Shown piece by piece: positions 50,381 to 58,946 of a stretch of 64,000 bases of DNA. The translations under genes were made by a program, and so were the position numbers. This stretch comes from Candidatus Uhrbacteria bacterium (lineage in GTDB: Bacteria; Patescibacteriota; Patescibacteriia; 2-12-FULL-60-25), in assembly GCA_016222815.1 (NCBI GenBank), contig JACRQE010000005.1, positions 124,001 through 188,000 on the forward strand, read 5' to 3'. The notes under the pieces were generated by a model, which ran no database searches, had not been told where the DNA came from, and saw only the letters and a list, made by a program, of their open reading frames with translations. Within the stretch, counting starts at the first letter, position 1, and each line of letters starts with the position of its first letter.

Positions 50381-50413
50381 ATACCCACCCGATTTGGGTG
50401 GGTATTCTTTTTG
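50381..50413. terminator. Terminator next to tRNA-Glu
   Basis: AAAAAGAATACCCACCC / GGGTGGGTATTCTTTTT; serves the minus-strand tRNA. Confidence 0.85.
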
Positions 50414-50486
50414 GTAGCCCCTAGGGGAGTCGAACCCCTCTTAACGGCTTGAAAAGCCGCTGTCCTAACCGATAGACGAAGGGGCC
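50412..50486 (-). tRNA. tRNA-Glu (UUC)
   Basis: Minus strand: acceptor GGCCCCT / AGGGGCT, D arm GTCTATCGGTTAGGAC, anticodon loop TTTTCAA (anticodon TTC), T arm AGGGGTTCGACTCCCCT and encoded CCA. Confidence 0.95.
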
Positions 50487-50517
50487 ACGTAAAGACTGAT
50501 TCGCAGTCCACGTGGCA

Positions 50518-50551
50518 CAGCCCTGCAAAGCTCGCGTGAGCTCGTTGCGGG
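50518..50551. other. Strong hairpin upstream of tRNA-Glu
   Basis: GCCCTGCAA / TTGCGGGGC with inner AGCTC-gcgt-GAGCT. Between tRNA-Glu and the 50616 gene; no gene seen here. Confidence 0.45.
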
Positions 50552-50615
50552 GCAGGCTATTCGTGCGCAGAGAATATACGGAAAAAGCGGGTTCGTCAAG
50601 GCCCGGCGGGCGAAT

Positions 50616-51083
50616 TCAGCTGATGCGAATTCCCCTCGGGAAGGGGTTTTCCCGCGCGGCCTCGTCCCTTTTCGCCCTTTCTTCCAGCTCCCTCATTTCT
50701 ATTTGGGTGGTCCCGAGCAGTTCGGGGGAGTAGCCGGCTTGGCGCATATCTTTGGCCAGGATGATGAGGCGGGTCGAATCGGGGTGGAGACGCAGATATT
50801 CCATCTCTTGGATGGCTTGGTCGATCAATTCGAGTTCGAGTCCATCAAGCTCTTCGGATGTGATACCGATGGTCTCGGGATCAGCGCCGGCTAAAGCGAG
50901 ATTTTTTTTGATTGAAGCGGCGAACGCGAAGGAGCGGATTCCGCGGCGGTATGCGGAGAGTTCCTGTTTAGCCAGTTCCAGATGGCGCTTCTTTTCCTGA
51001 TCGAGCTGCTGGGCGGCGAATTTGAAGCGTTTTTCCTTGCCGGCTTTGGTGACCTTCTTTTTTTCTTGGTGGCTGTCTTTCAT
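50616..51083 (-). CDS. Hypothetical charged helical protein
   Basis: 155 residues. Lys-rich N-terminus (EKKKVTKAGKEKRFKF), long helices (LDQEKKRHLELAKQELSAYR, SEELDGLELELIDQAIQEM), and a C-terminal Glu/Arg helix. No membrane segment or motif. It could be nucleic-acid binding or structural. Confidence 0.6.
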   Translation of the reverse strand: MKDSHQEKKKVTKAGKEKRFKFAAQQLDQEKKRHLELAKQELSAYRRGIRSFAFAASIKKNLALAGADPETIGITSEELDGLELELIDQAIQEMEYLRLHPDSTRLIILAKDMRQAGYSPELLGTTQIEMRELEERAKRDEAARENPFPRGIRIS

Positions 51084-51127
51084 GGGCGTATCTTAGCCAG
51101 TTATCAGCTATCGGTAAACAAGCATAA

Positions 51128-51163
51128 AAGCGAAAGCCCCCGATGGATTTCGGGGGCTTGAGG
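51128..51163 (-). terminator. Terminator of GGDEF gene
   Basis: Minus strand AAGCCCCCGA / TCGGGGGCTT followed by TCGCTTTT. Confidence 0.85.
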
Positions 51164-52207
51164 TCAGTGGACCGAGGGTCTGGCTGATTCGGTTTCGGCC
51201 GCGTCAGGCAGGGTGTAGATACAGTTACGGCCGGCTTCTTTGGCCAGGCGTTTGGCTTCCTGGGCGTAGCGGAGGAGATCGCAGAGGCGGGGATCGCAAC
51301 CGCGGATTACCGACATCCCGATTGAGGCGGTGAGCCGGAAATGCCGTAGGCGCTGGGTGGAGATCCTGATTCCATGCCTTCTTTCCAGCCCTTCGGCAAT
51401 CTCTAGGACATCGGTTTCGGCCAAGGCCGTCAGGATGCGCTGGGCGATCTCGCGGCACTCATCCGGACCTACGCCCTGGATAGGCACGACGAATTCGTCG
51501 CCACCCAGCCTGACCAACGGGTCGGTCGGCCTGCGGACAGAACGGATGACTTCGGTCACTTTCTTGAGCAGCTCGTCACCCAGGACGTATGATTCGTCGT
51601 TGGGTTCCTTGAAACGGTCGAGATCGACGAAGAGGATGGCGAGCCATCCGTCGACGGTGCGCGCCCAGGTCTCGTACCTGGGGTATTCGTTGTCGAACCA
51701 ACGCCGGTTACTGCAGCCCGTCAGCTGGTCGGTCCGGGCCTGGATTTCGAGTTCGCGCTGGTGTTCGAGCGTTTGCCGCAAATCGTGGCAGGTAGCCATG
51801 ATCCGGATGAGCGTGTCCTCGAACTTGAGCGATGAAACATGGATCTCGACCGGGATGAGCGGGCCGCGGGCCGGGCGGATATAGGCCAGGCTGCAATCGA
51901 AGTCCGACAGCACGTTGGCGCGATCCATGATTTCGTCGGCCAGGCAATCGCCTTCGACCGTGCGGAATACCCTGAGCAGGTTGGTCCCGGCCAGCTCGCT
52001 CCGGGATTTGCCCAAGAGCGTTTCGGCCGCCCGGTTGACGAAGGTCATCTCGCCGTCAGGCGTAGTAAAGAATACGGCGTCGTTGATGGCATCCAGGGCC
52101 AGGAGGTGGAGGTCGTTCTGGCTTTCGAGCCAGCGACGGTATCGGATGCCTCGTTTTCCGGCTGGAGGCTTGAGCGGGTAGCGTACCAATATGGTTTTTT
52201 TGTCCAC
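51164..52207 (-). CDS. PAS-GGDEF diguanylate cyclase
   Basis: 347 residues, GTG start with SD GAAGGAG. PAS domain at about residues 32-150 (LLALDAINDAVFFTTPDGEM), then a GGDEF domain with DQLTGCSNRRWFDNE, FVDLDRFKEPND and an intact RLGGDEFVV active loop. It should make cyclic di-GMP. No EAL, HD-GYP or PilZ protein was seen in this window. Cytoplasmic, sensing through PAS. Confidence 0.92.
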   Translation of the reverse strand: MDKKTILVRYPLKPPAGKRGIRYRRWLESQNDLHLLALDAINDAVFFTTPDGEMTFVNRAAETLLGKSRSELAGTNLLRVFRTVEGDCLADEIMDRANVLSDFDCSLAYIRPARGPLIPVEIHVSSLKFEDTLIRIMATCHDLRQTLEHQRELEIQARTDQLTGCSNRRWFDNEYPRYETWARTVDGWLAILFVDLDRFKEPNDESYVLGDELLKKVTEVIRSVRRPTDPLVRLGGDEFVVPIQGVGPDECREIAQRILTALAETDVLEIAEGLERRHGIRISTQRLRHFRLTASIGMSVIRGCDPRLCDLLRYAQEAKRLAKEAGRNCIYTLPDAAETESARPSVH

Positions 52208-52242
52208 GCGTCTCCTTCGGTTGCTGAAAAGAGCGAAACTGG

Positions 52243-52271
52243 ATGTTAGGCTAATCAGGCCGAAATGTCAA
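52243..52271 (-). promoter_or_regulatory. Promoter of GGDEF gene
   Basis: Minus strand TTGACA (52266-52271), 17 nt, TAACAT (52243-52248). Confidence 0.7.
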
Positions 52272-52293
52272 GGTAGACATAGCGACCCGTCTG

Positions 52294-52322
52294 TTGACAA
52301 AAAAACCGGTCGGCGGTATCTT
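52294..52322 (+). promoter_or_regulatory. rpsP promoter
   Basis: TTGACA (52294-52299), 17 nt, TATCTT (52317-52322). Divergent from the GGDEF promoter, 23 bp apart. Confidence 0.75.
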
Positions 52323-52386
52323 GTGCGAGCCGTTAATGCTCTAACTTTCGGCAGGTTTTAAGCCATAATCCACAGTTTACATCAGC

Positions 52387-52698
52387 ATGATCATCATCCG
52401 ATTGTCACGCGTAGGCAAAGCCAAACAGCCGTCCTACCGACTCATCGTGTCCGAAAAGACCAAGGATCCCTGGGGTAAGTACCTCGAGAATTTGGGGTTG
52501 TATAACCCATTGGCCAAGCCCCCGACTTTCGACTTCAAGGCTGACCGTGTCAAGTACTGGATCAGCAAGGGAGCCCAAGCTTCCGACACGGTCTGGAACC
52601 TGCTCGTGGACCAGAAGATCGTCGAAGGAGCCAAGCGTCTCAAGGTCAAAATCTCCAAAAAGCGCAAAGAAAAGTTAGCCAAGAAAAAAGCAGCGTAA
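52387..52698 (+). CDS. rpsP: 30S ribosomal protein bS16
   Basis: 103 residues. Start MIIIRLSRVGKAKQPSYRLI followed by LGLYNPLAKP are diagnostic of S16. C-terminal Lys-rich tail. In many bacteria rpsP, khpA and trmD form one operon; here they are in the same order but separated by inserted genes and terminators. Confidence 0.97.
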   Translation: MIIIRLSRVGKAKQPSYRLIVSEKTKDPWGKYLENLGLYNPLAKPPTFDFKADRVKYWISKGAQASDTVWNLLVDQKIVEGAKRLKVKISKKRKEKLAKKKAA

Positions 52699-52716
52699 CC
52701 CACGCTGCTTTTTCTT
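52688..52716 (+). terminator. rpsP terminator
   Basis: AGCAGCGT-aacc-CACGCTGCT followed by TTTTCTT; the stem includes the stop region. Confidence 0.85.
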
Positions 52717-52791
52717 ACGGACGGATTGATAGTTGACCGTGCATCCTAGATGGTATTAGATTGAAGATGTCCTTTAGAATTGGAGATTTAC

Positions 52792-54027
52792 ATGGACACG
52801 AGGCCTAGTCTTCCGGATCACGAATCAGCCTTACGCGATCTTGGCCTCTACCGACCCTTGTTCCTCACCAGAAGCTTGGTCTTCCCTGAGGATTTTCCGC
52901 GTAGTTACAACGATGCGGTCATGAGGTTCGGACGGGCGTTGAATAAAATCATTCGCCTTGACGGTGCACCCGAGGATGCATACCTGGAATTTTCTCGGCA
53001 CGTCTTGAAGCTTCGGGTACGTAGGTTGCCGGAGTTCATCCGATCCTATGTTACGGATGACCTGATTAAACGTCATCATTTGATTCCGTCCGCGACGCAA
53101 CGAGCGTCGTGTGATCCCTGGATACTATTGGGACGAGCTCTATCGGCTGGCGATAGTAAACGCGGCATCAGATACCGCTTCGAAGTCTCACGTGACCTTA
53201 ATCTGGCATTCCAGATAATGAGGTGGGGATATTCCGTGAAGGCCGCGAGGGCATCAAGCCCATTGGAAGGCTATAGTCAGCTCGAGATTCTGATGGAGAG
53301 CTTGGGCCAAGTTGACCGGTTGGATGATGTCACGCCGATCAGTCTGCATGAACGCGGCTATCCTTACCGCTGTCGTGGGGTTGTCCTCAAAGAAACTGGT
53401 GAAATCTTTATGACATACGGCAGGAGGGAATATCTCGAGTTGGAGCATGAACCATGTAAATTCCTGAATCTCCGTATCGGTTCGGCCAGACTTCCTGTAC
53501 TCTGTGGCATGAGGTTTAAAGATCCGTTGGCATGTGTGGCTAAAATGATTGCCGACAGCCAATCGGACATCTCGCCGTATGAGCCGTGGGAAGCCCCCGA
53601 TATCCTGGGCTTCAGGTTCATGTTCCGTAGCAAGCGTGAGATGAAACAGGGAGGAAAATATATTCGTGACCGCATCCTGGATGAACGGACGTTCAAAGTC
53701 AGCCTCGGTTCCCGACACGGGACCGTCAACAGCCATTCAGCAGCTGCTCTCCTGATGCTGAAAGGATCCATTAACGACCGATTGGGTCTTTTACACCTTA
53801 AGGGCGAAATCCAGTGCATGTTGGTAAGACAGCACTTTGATTTGATTGTGAGCCGTACGGATATCAACCACGAGCTGTACCATCTTCGACGTTACAAGGA
53901 TTCAGTAAGTGGTGCATTGGCACACTGGTATCCGCGCAGCATCTACGGTTTGGATTGGTCGTCTGATGAAGTCGGGTCAAAGCTTGAGGAGGGGATCCGT
54001 GTTTTACTACCCAAACCACGTCCATAA
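52792..54027 (+). CDS. Possible RelA/SpoT-like nucleotidyltransferase-fold protein
   Basis: 411 residues. A segment CVAKMIADSQSDISP ... APDILGFRFMF resembles the K...D-x-x-G-x-R pattern of RelA/SpoT synthetase domains, and LKGEIQCMLVRQHFDLIVSR with a following NHELYHLRRYKD resembles their E-x-Q...H strand. The similarity is weak, and other nucleotidyltransferase folds cannot be excluded. SD TTGGAG. Lies between rpsP and khpA with its own terminator, like an insertion. Confidence 0.45.
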   Translation: MDTRPSLPDHESALRDLGLYRPLFLTRSLVFPEDFPRSYNDAVMRFGRALNKIIRLDGAPEDAYLEFSRHVLKLRVRRLPEFIRSYVTDDLIKRHHLIPSATQRASCDPWILLGRALSAGDSKRGIRYRFEVSRDLNLAFQIMRWGYSVKAARASSPLEGYSQLEILMESLGQVDRLDDVTPISLHERGYPYRCRGVVLKETGEIFMTYGRREYLELEHEPCKFLNLRIGSARLPVLCGMRFKDPLACVAKMIADSQSDISPYEPWEAPDILGFRFMFRSKREMKQGGKYIRDRILDERTFKVSLGSRHGTVNSHSAAALLMLKGSINDRLGLLHLKGEIQCMLVRQHFDLIVSRTDINHELYHLRRYKDSVSGALAHWYPRSIYGLDWSSDEVGSKLEEGIRVLLPKPRP

Positions 54028-54051
54028 AGGTGATCTCAAAAAGGAGGATAA

Positions 54052-54088
54052 TTTAACCCTGGAAATCTTTCCGGGGTTGATTTTTTAG
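54052..54088 (+). terminator. Terminator of RelA/SpoT-like gene
   Basis: AACCCTGGA-aatct-TTCCGGGGTT followed by GATTTTTT. Confidence 0.85.
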
Positions 54089-54186
54089 GCCTTGAATGCT
54101 ATGCTTTTGCTCGAGATTCGGGTGACCGTTTCTCGCTTGATAACTTAAACATTTCTCCGCCTCATGCGGAGAAGCTATTCGACGAT

Positions 54187-54561
54187 ATGGCAGAAACATT
54201 TCGCGACCAGCAGTTTATCGAATTCGTCGTGAAGTCCCTGGTGAACCACCCGGAGGACGTCAAGACGGACCGCACCGTGGATGAACGGGGCGTCCTAATC
54301 ACCCTCCACGTGAACCAGGAGGATATGGGCTACGTCATCGGCCGTTCCGGCCAGACAGCCCGCGCCTTACGCATCTTGCTGAAGATCGTAGGAGCCAAAG
54401 AGAACGCGCGCGTCAACCTCAAGATCTACGAGCCAGAGGATATGCGCCGCGAACACCAGGAACGCCGCGCCACGAGCGTCGGTGCAGCACCGGCCGGACC
54501 GCAGACCCACGGAGAAGCGGGTTTGGTCACGGACAAAGACCTGGAAGACTTGGGAATATAA
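54187..54561 (+). CDS. khpA: KH-domain RNA-binding protein
   Basis: 124 residues. Single KH domain with the GYVIGRSGQTARALRILLK helix-loop-helix (GxxG = GRSG) and FIEFVVKSLVNHPEDVKTD N-terminus as in KhpA/YlqC. RNA-binding partner of KhpB in other bacteria. C-terminal extension with Ala/Pro/Gly. No strong SD. Confidence 0.92.
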   Translation: MAETFRDQQFIEFVVKSLVNHPEDVKTDRTVDERGVLITLHVNQEDMGYVIGRSGQTARALRILLKIVGAKENARVNLKIYEPEDMRREHQERRATSVGAAPAGPQTHGEAGLVTDKDLEDLGI

Positions 54562-54576
54562 TTTAGACAACAACCA

Positions 54577-54616
54577 AAATCCCTCGAAGTAATTCGGGGG
54601 ATTTTGATTTTTTTGC
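54577..54616 (+). terminator. khpA terminator
   Basis: AAAATCCCTCGA / TCGGGGGATTTT followed by GATTTTTTT. Confidence 0.85.
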
Positions 54617-54629
54617 GGAACGAATAAGA

Positions 54630-54656
54630 CAACACCCCGGTGTTCACCGGGGCGGA
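54630..54656 (-). terminator. Terminator of TIM-barrel gene
   Basis: Minus strand CGCCCCGGTG-aaca-CCGGGGTG followed by TTGTCTTATT. Confidence 0.7.
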
Positions 54657-54659
54657 GGG

Positions 54660-55385
54660 TCAGATGAGGTTGAGGTGATTCTCGAGCAGGGACTTGACGG
54701 CCAACTGTTCGGACAGTGGATTGGTTAGCTCGATTGCCACATACCGGCCGAAGTATTCCTTAGGGTAGGCTTTCAGGTAGTCAAACTCCGTTATGGATAC
54801 GTAATGGTGCTTATCGTCCCTGCCGTCACCTTTGCCTTCGTTTTGGTAGGCGCTTACGTGGTTGGCGCCGACCCGGTGATTCTCGATCATGGCGCAGAGC
54901 GTCGGATAGTATTCCGGGTAGACGCGGCGCGTAATCTCGAGGTGCGATATGTCCAAGCAGATGCCGGCGAATCCATTGAGGTCGGATTCGAGCAGTTTGC
55001 CCACGTTTTCGATGTAGATGAGTCGACGTAAATCGTCAGGCAAACCACCTTCGGGCAACTCCGCCTTGCGCACAGGGTGGAGGTTGAACCGCTTGGTGCC
55101 GAATTCATGCATCAGGAAACGGTACTCGTCAGGGTGCATGTCGCTGCGGGCATGGACGAACGGAATCTCGAATTCATGCCGGAGCCGGTGAGTCAGCAGA
55201 AGTTGGTAGCAGTTTTTGCGCTCCGTCGGTTTGAGACCGGTCAGGAAGAGCGCAAAGCGCTTGATGCCGAGCTGCACCGTGTCCTGGACGGCGATTCGCC
55301 AATCCATAGACGGGTCGCCGATGCTGGCGGCTGTGGTGATGGAACACAAGACTTCGGGCGTATCAGGGTTGGAAAGAGCGTTCAT
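54660..55385 (-). CDS. Sugar-phosphate isomerase/endonuclease-like TIM-barrel protein
   Basis: 241 residues. Alternating strands and helices with GIKRFALFLTGL, IPFVHARSDMHPDEY, IYIENVGKLLES (metal-ligand Glu strand), GICLDISHLEITRR, HVSAYQNEG and a final YVAIEL match the AP_endonuc_2/xylose-isomerase-like barrel. Substrate unknown. ATG at 55385. Confidence 0.7.
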   Translation of the reverse strand: MNALSNPDTPEVLCSITTAASIGDPSMDWRIAVQDTVQLGIKRFALFLTGLKPTERKNCYQLLLTHRLRHEFEIPFVHARSDMHPDEYRFLMHEFGTKRFNLHPVRKAELPEGGLPDDLRRLIYIENVGKLLESDLNGFAGICLDISHLEITRRVYPEYYPTLCAMIENHRVGANHVSAYQNEGKGDGRDDKHHYVSITEFDYLKAYPKEYFGRYVAIELTNPLSEQLAVKSLLENHLNLI

Positions 55386-55425
55386 GCGAACGACCCTATC
55401 CTCAAAATTCGGTTTTGTCAACCGT

Positions 55426-55472
55426 TGGGGCGACGCATGCGTCACCCCGGGCAAGGCGTGCCTTGCCCCTAC
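55426..55472. repeat. Two back-to-back palindromes ending in CCCCTAC
   Basis: GGGGCGACGCATGCGTCACCCC next to GGGCAAGGCGTGCCTTGCCC then CTAC; members of the GGGGCG...CGCCCC group, upstream of trmD. Confidence 0.7.
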
Positions 55473-55504
55473 GAAGAATCTGGAATGTGTGATATCAATT
55501 AGGC

Positions 55505-56221
55505 ATGAAAAAGACGAAAAAGGCCAAAACCCTGCGCGCCGATATCCTGACGCTGTTCCCCGAGATGTTCCCGGGTTATCTCGAAGCTTCGATTTTGGGT
55601 CGAGCGCAGGCCAAAAAGCTCCTCGACGCCAAAGCCCATCAGTTGCGCGACTGGACGCATGATCCGCGCAAGACCGTGGACGACAAACCTTATGGCGGCG
55701 GACCCGGCATGGTCATGCAGGTCCAGCCGTTCCACGAAGCGCTGAAGGCGCTAAAAGTCATTCGTACCGCGTACCGCGTACCGCGCAAACGAGGCACGAA
55801 GAACGCGGCACGCGGTACGAGGGTCATCTTGACCAGCGCAAAAGGCAAATTGTTTACTCAAGCGGATGCCCTGCGTTTATCAAAATATGACCGGCTGGTT
55901 TTCTTATGCGGACGCTATGAAGGCGTGGATGAACGGGTCGCGAAGAAGCTCGCTGATGAGGAGCTGTCCATCGGACCATATGTCATGACAGGCGGGGAAT
56001 TGGCTGCGCTGGTCATGCTGGATGCAGTCACGCGACTGCGTCCTGGCGTCCTAGGCAAAGAGGCATCGCTGGAGCAGGAATCCTGGTCAGACGGCCAGAC
56101 CCGCGAGTATCCGCAGTACACCCGGCCGGAAAATTATCTGGGCTGGAAAGTCCCCAAAGAACTTTTGTCCGGTGACCACGCGAAAATCGCAGAGTGGCGG
56201 AAGAAACAATCGAAAGGTTAG
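55505..56221 (+). CDS. trmD: tRNA (guanine-N1-)-methyltransferase with inserted segment
   Basis: 238 residues. SPOUT enzyme with DILTLFPEMFPGYLEASILG, RKTVDDKPYGGGPGMVMQVQP, and the trefoil knot FLCGRYEGVDERV ... SIGPYVMTGGELAALVMLDAV. Methylates G37 of tRNAs. Between HEALKALK and VILTSAKG there is an extra basic stretch (VIRTAYRVPRKRGTKNAARG) encoded by CGTACCGCG-type repeats. Its stop overlaps the stop of the convergent ATPase gene by four bases. Confidence 0.95.
   Translation: MKKTKKAKTLRADILTLFPEMFPGYLEASILGRAQAKKLLDAKAHQLRDWTHDPRKTVDDKPYGGGPGMVMQVQPFHEALKALKVIRTAYRVPRKRGTKNAARGTRVILTSAKGKLFTQADALRLSKYDRLVFLCGRYEGVDERVAKKLADEELSIGPYVMTGGELAALVMLDAVTRLRPGVLGKEASLEQESWSDGQTREYPQYTRPENYLGWKVPKELLSGDHAKIAEWRKKQSKG
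55764..55824. repeat. CGTACCGCG direct/inverted repeat tract inside trmD
   Basis: Three near-direct units CGTACCGCG are followed by CGCGGCACGCGGTACGAG, which is complementary to the first part. The tract is in frame. Confidence 0.6.
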
Positions 56222-58830
56222 GTTCGCGCCCGACGATTGAGGATGAATTTACCAAGCTCTACGCCCATGACGTTCAACAGGCCTACGAAGACGACCGCCG
56301 CGAGCCAAGCAGCGGGGAGCGGGACCGTATCAAGGGCAGACTGCAGCGGCGGGAGATAGATAGCCAGAAGCATGAGCGCCAGCCCAATACCGACGCCGGC
56401 GGTCAGTTTGAGGTTCGAGAACGGATTATATCTGAAGATACTGGTGCTGAAGATGCGCAGGCTGAAGGCTACCAGAAGCGTGTAGGAGCCGAAGGTCGCG
56501 AAAACGAATGTCCGTACCAATCCGGCCTCATACCCTAAACGATCCAGGACGACGTAAAGGATGAAAAGAAGGAGGCTACCGGCCGTGCCGACCACGAGGA
56601 CAAGGAAGCGCATTTCGCGATCCATCAGGTTTTTAGCCAGAGGCAAAGGACGGCGCCGAGAGCGGTGCCCGTCTTCGAATGCGAATGCCACAGCGGGAAA
56701 GCTGTCGGAGAAAAGGTTGACGAACAGAATCTGCAGGGCGTTCAGGGGAAGGTGCAGTCCGAAGATCAGGGAGCCGCCGATAAGGAAGAGCCCACCCAGT
56801 GAATCTGACAGCAGATAGACGATGACCTTGCGGATATTGTTCAGGATGGTTCGACCCTGCTCGATGGCGGCCACGATGGTCCCGAAATCATCCTTCAACA
56901 GGATAAGGTCGGATGCGGCTTTAGCGACTTCGGTGCCGGAACCGACGGCAATGCCGATATCGGCATCGTGCAGTGCCGGAGCGTCGTTCACGCCATCACC
57001 GGTCACGGCGACCACCTCGCCGTTTTCCCGGTAATAACCGACCAGCATCAATTTTTGTTCCGGAGTGACGCGGGCGAATACCCGGACTTTATCTAGGCAG
57101 CGCAGGAGTTCAACTTTGGAGAGTTTGGCCAATTCTCCTCCGTCGAGGATGAGCGAGTCGGGTTCGAGGATGCCGATTTGGCGGGCGATGGATTCGGCGG
57201 TGCCGCGATGATCGCCGGTGACGATGACGGTCTTGACGCCTGACGAGCGGATGCGCGCGATTTGCTCTGCAACGCCTGGACGCAAGGGGTCGCGGAAAGC
57301 GAGCAGACCTTGGAACGAAAAGTGCCTGAAACCCGCAGGCGTGAGTTCGGGCCGCGAGGTCGAATCTTTGGCGATGACTCCCAAGATGCGTTCGCCGGAA
57401 GCGGCTCGGGCCTCGATGACCGAACGGACGGCCTGCTCGGTCGTGGGTGGGAGGTCGCAGAACGCCAGCAGGATTTCCGGAGCGCCCATGAGCGAAAGGC
57501 GATAGCCGTCCTTCGTGGTCGTGATGACGGCGGAGAATTTGTTGGTCGAATTGAAAGGCAAACGCTCGATGATCAAGTGGTCGGGTGAGAGCGAGGGGAG
57601 GATGACCCCGTGTTTGGCGGCATCACGCACAAGCGAGGCTTCCATAGCGCGGCCGATGATCTTCCAGGATTCATATGGATCTTCGGGATTTTCGATGACG
57701 ACGTCGGTGTTCAGGACCGCGTCGCGCAAAAGCCCGAGCTTGGCTTTGGGGTCGCGGGTATCCAGCGGCAGGACGCCGGAAATCTCCATGACCGCTTGGG
57801 TCAGGGTGCCGGTCTTGTCGGTCAAAATTATGCTGGTCGAACCAAGGGTCTCTGCGGCCAGAAGTTTGCGGACGACGCCGCCCCGCTTGGCTAAGCGTTC
57901 GACGCCGATGGCCAGGATGACAGTCAGGGCTACGGGCAGTCCCTCCGGCACGGCTGCGATGCCGATAGCTACTGCCACGAGGAACATATCGAGGAGGCCG
58001 TAACCGGACAGCAAGCCTACGGCAAAGATGACGGCGGTCAGGGCTCCGAGGATAAGGCTGGCGCGTACGGCGAAACGATTGACGGCGCTTTGGAGCGGGG
58101 TGCTTTCTTTTTCGGTAGCGGAAGCCATGGCGGCGATCCGGCCGAACTCGGTCCGATCGTCGGTTTCGGTCACGATGGCTTCGGCCAGGCCTTGGACAGC
58201 TAAGGTGCCGCTCCAGAGCATGCAGCTCCGTTCCGGCAAGGCGGTCGCGGCCGGAAGAGATTCTATCTTTTTGGCCACGGGCAGAGATTCTCCGGTCAGG
58301 ATGGATTCGTCCATCTCCAAGGAATTGGTGAAGATAAGGCGGCAGTCGGCCGGGATGCGGTCGCCTTGGGAGACGTGGATGATGTCGCCGGGGACAATCT
58401 CTGAAGCATCAATTTCCAATTCGTGACCTTGGCGCCTGACACGGGAACGGATGCGGGTGTAGCTCTTCAGGCTTTCGAGCACGGTTTCGGCCTTGTACTC
58501 CTGCCAGAAACCCATGCCCGCATTCACGGCCAGGGCGCAGGCGATGACGATGAAGTCCAGCCATTCCCCGAGGACGCCGGTCAGGACACCGGCGACGGAC
58601 AAAACGATGAAGAGCGGACTTTTGAACTGGCGAAAAAGGATGCGTATCCGGCATAAATCGGTTTTTTCGGCGATGGCGTTAGGGCCGAACTCCTTTTGCC
58701 TTCGGGCAACCTCGGCAACACCCAATCCTTGAGGGGATGAGCCCAGTGCCTTGAATGCCTCTTGGACCGAAAGGGACCAAGCCGGTTCGCTGTGATGTGC
58801 GGTTTTATCAGGGGATGGTGATTGGGGCAT
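56218..58830 (-). CDS. P-type cation-transporting ATPase (P2A-like)
   Basis: 870 residues. N-terminal cation_ATPase_N region, actuator motif TGES, phosphorylation motif DKTGT (with VPEGLPVALTVILAIG before it), nucleotide domain, and hinge GDGVND, with about ten TM helices including the C-terminal bundle. The VPEGLP helix 4 is typical of Ca2+/Mg2+-type P2 pumps. The ATG at 58830 is favoured over 58860. Convergent overlap with trmD. Confidence 0.93.
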   Translation of the reverse strand: MPQSPSPDKTAHHSEPAWSLSVQEAFKALGSSPQGLGVAEVARRQKEFGPNAIAEKTDLCRIRILFRQFKSPLFIVLSVAGVLTGVLGEWLDFIVIACALAVNAGMGFWQEYKAETVLESLKSYTRIRSRVRRQGHELEIDASEIVPGDIIHVSQGDRIPADCRLIFTNSLEMDESILTGESLPVAKKIESLPAATALPERSCMLWSGTLAVQGLAEAIVTETDDRTEFGRIAAMASATEKESTPLQSAVNRFAVRASLILGALTAVIFAVGLLSGYGLLDMFLVAVAIGIAAVPEGLPVALTVILAIGVERLAKRGGVVRKLLAAETLGSTSIILTDKTGTLTQAVMEISGVLPLDTRDPKAKLGLLRDAVLNTDVVIENPEDPYESWKIIGRAMEASLVRDAAKHGVILPSLSPDHLIIERLPFNSTNKFSAVITTTKDGYRLSLMGAPEILLAFCDLPPTTEQAVRSVIEARAASGERILGVIAKDSTSRPELTPAGFRHFSFQGLLAFRDPLRPGVAEQIARIRSSGVKTVIVTGDHRGTAESIARQIGILEPDSLILDGGELAKLSKVELLRCLDKVRVFARVTPEQKLMLVGYYRENGEVVAVTGDGVNDAPALHDADIGIAVGSGTEVAKAASDLILLKDDFGTIVAAIEQGRTILNNIRKVIVYLLSDSLGGLFLIGGSLIFGLHLPLNALQILFVNLFSDSFPAVAFAFEDGHRSRRRPLPLAKNLMDREMRFLVLVVGTAGSLLLFILYVVLDRLGYEAGLVRTFVFATFGSYTLLVAFSLRIFSTSIFRYNPFSNLKLTAGVGIGLALMLLAIYLPPLQSALDTVPLPAAWLAAVVFVGLLNVMGVELGKFILNRRART

Positions 58831-58946
58831 ATGACTGTGTTTTCGAAATGATTGTAGCATGTAAGCCCCGTGCTCTTCAGCCGAAGATGAGCGAGAGACC
58901 CGGGATATGCTATACTAATGTTGAACGAGTCCCAATTTTTAAAAAT

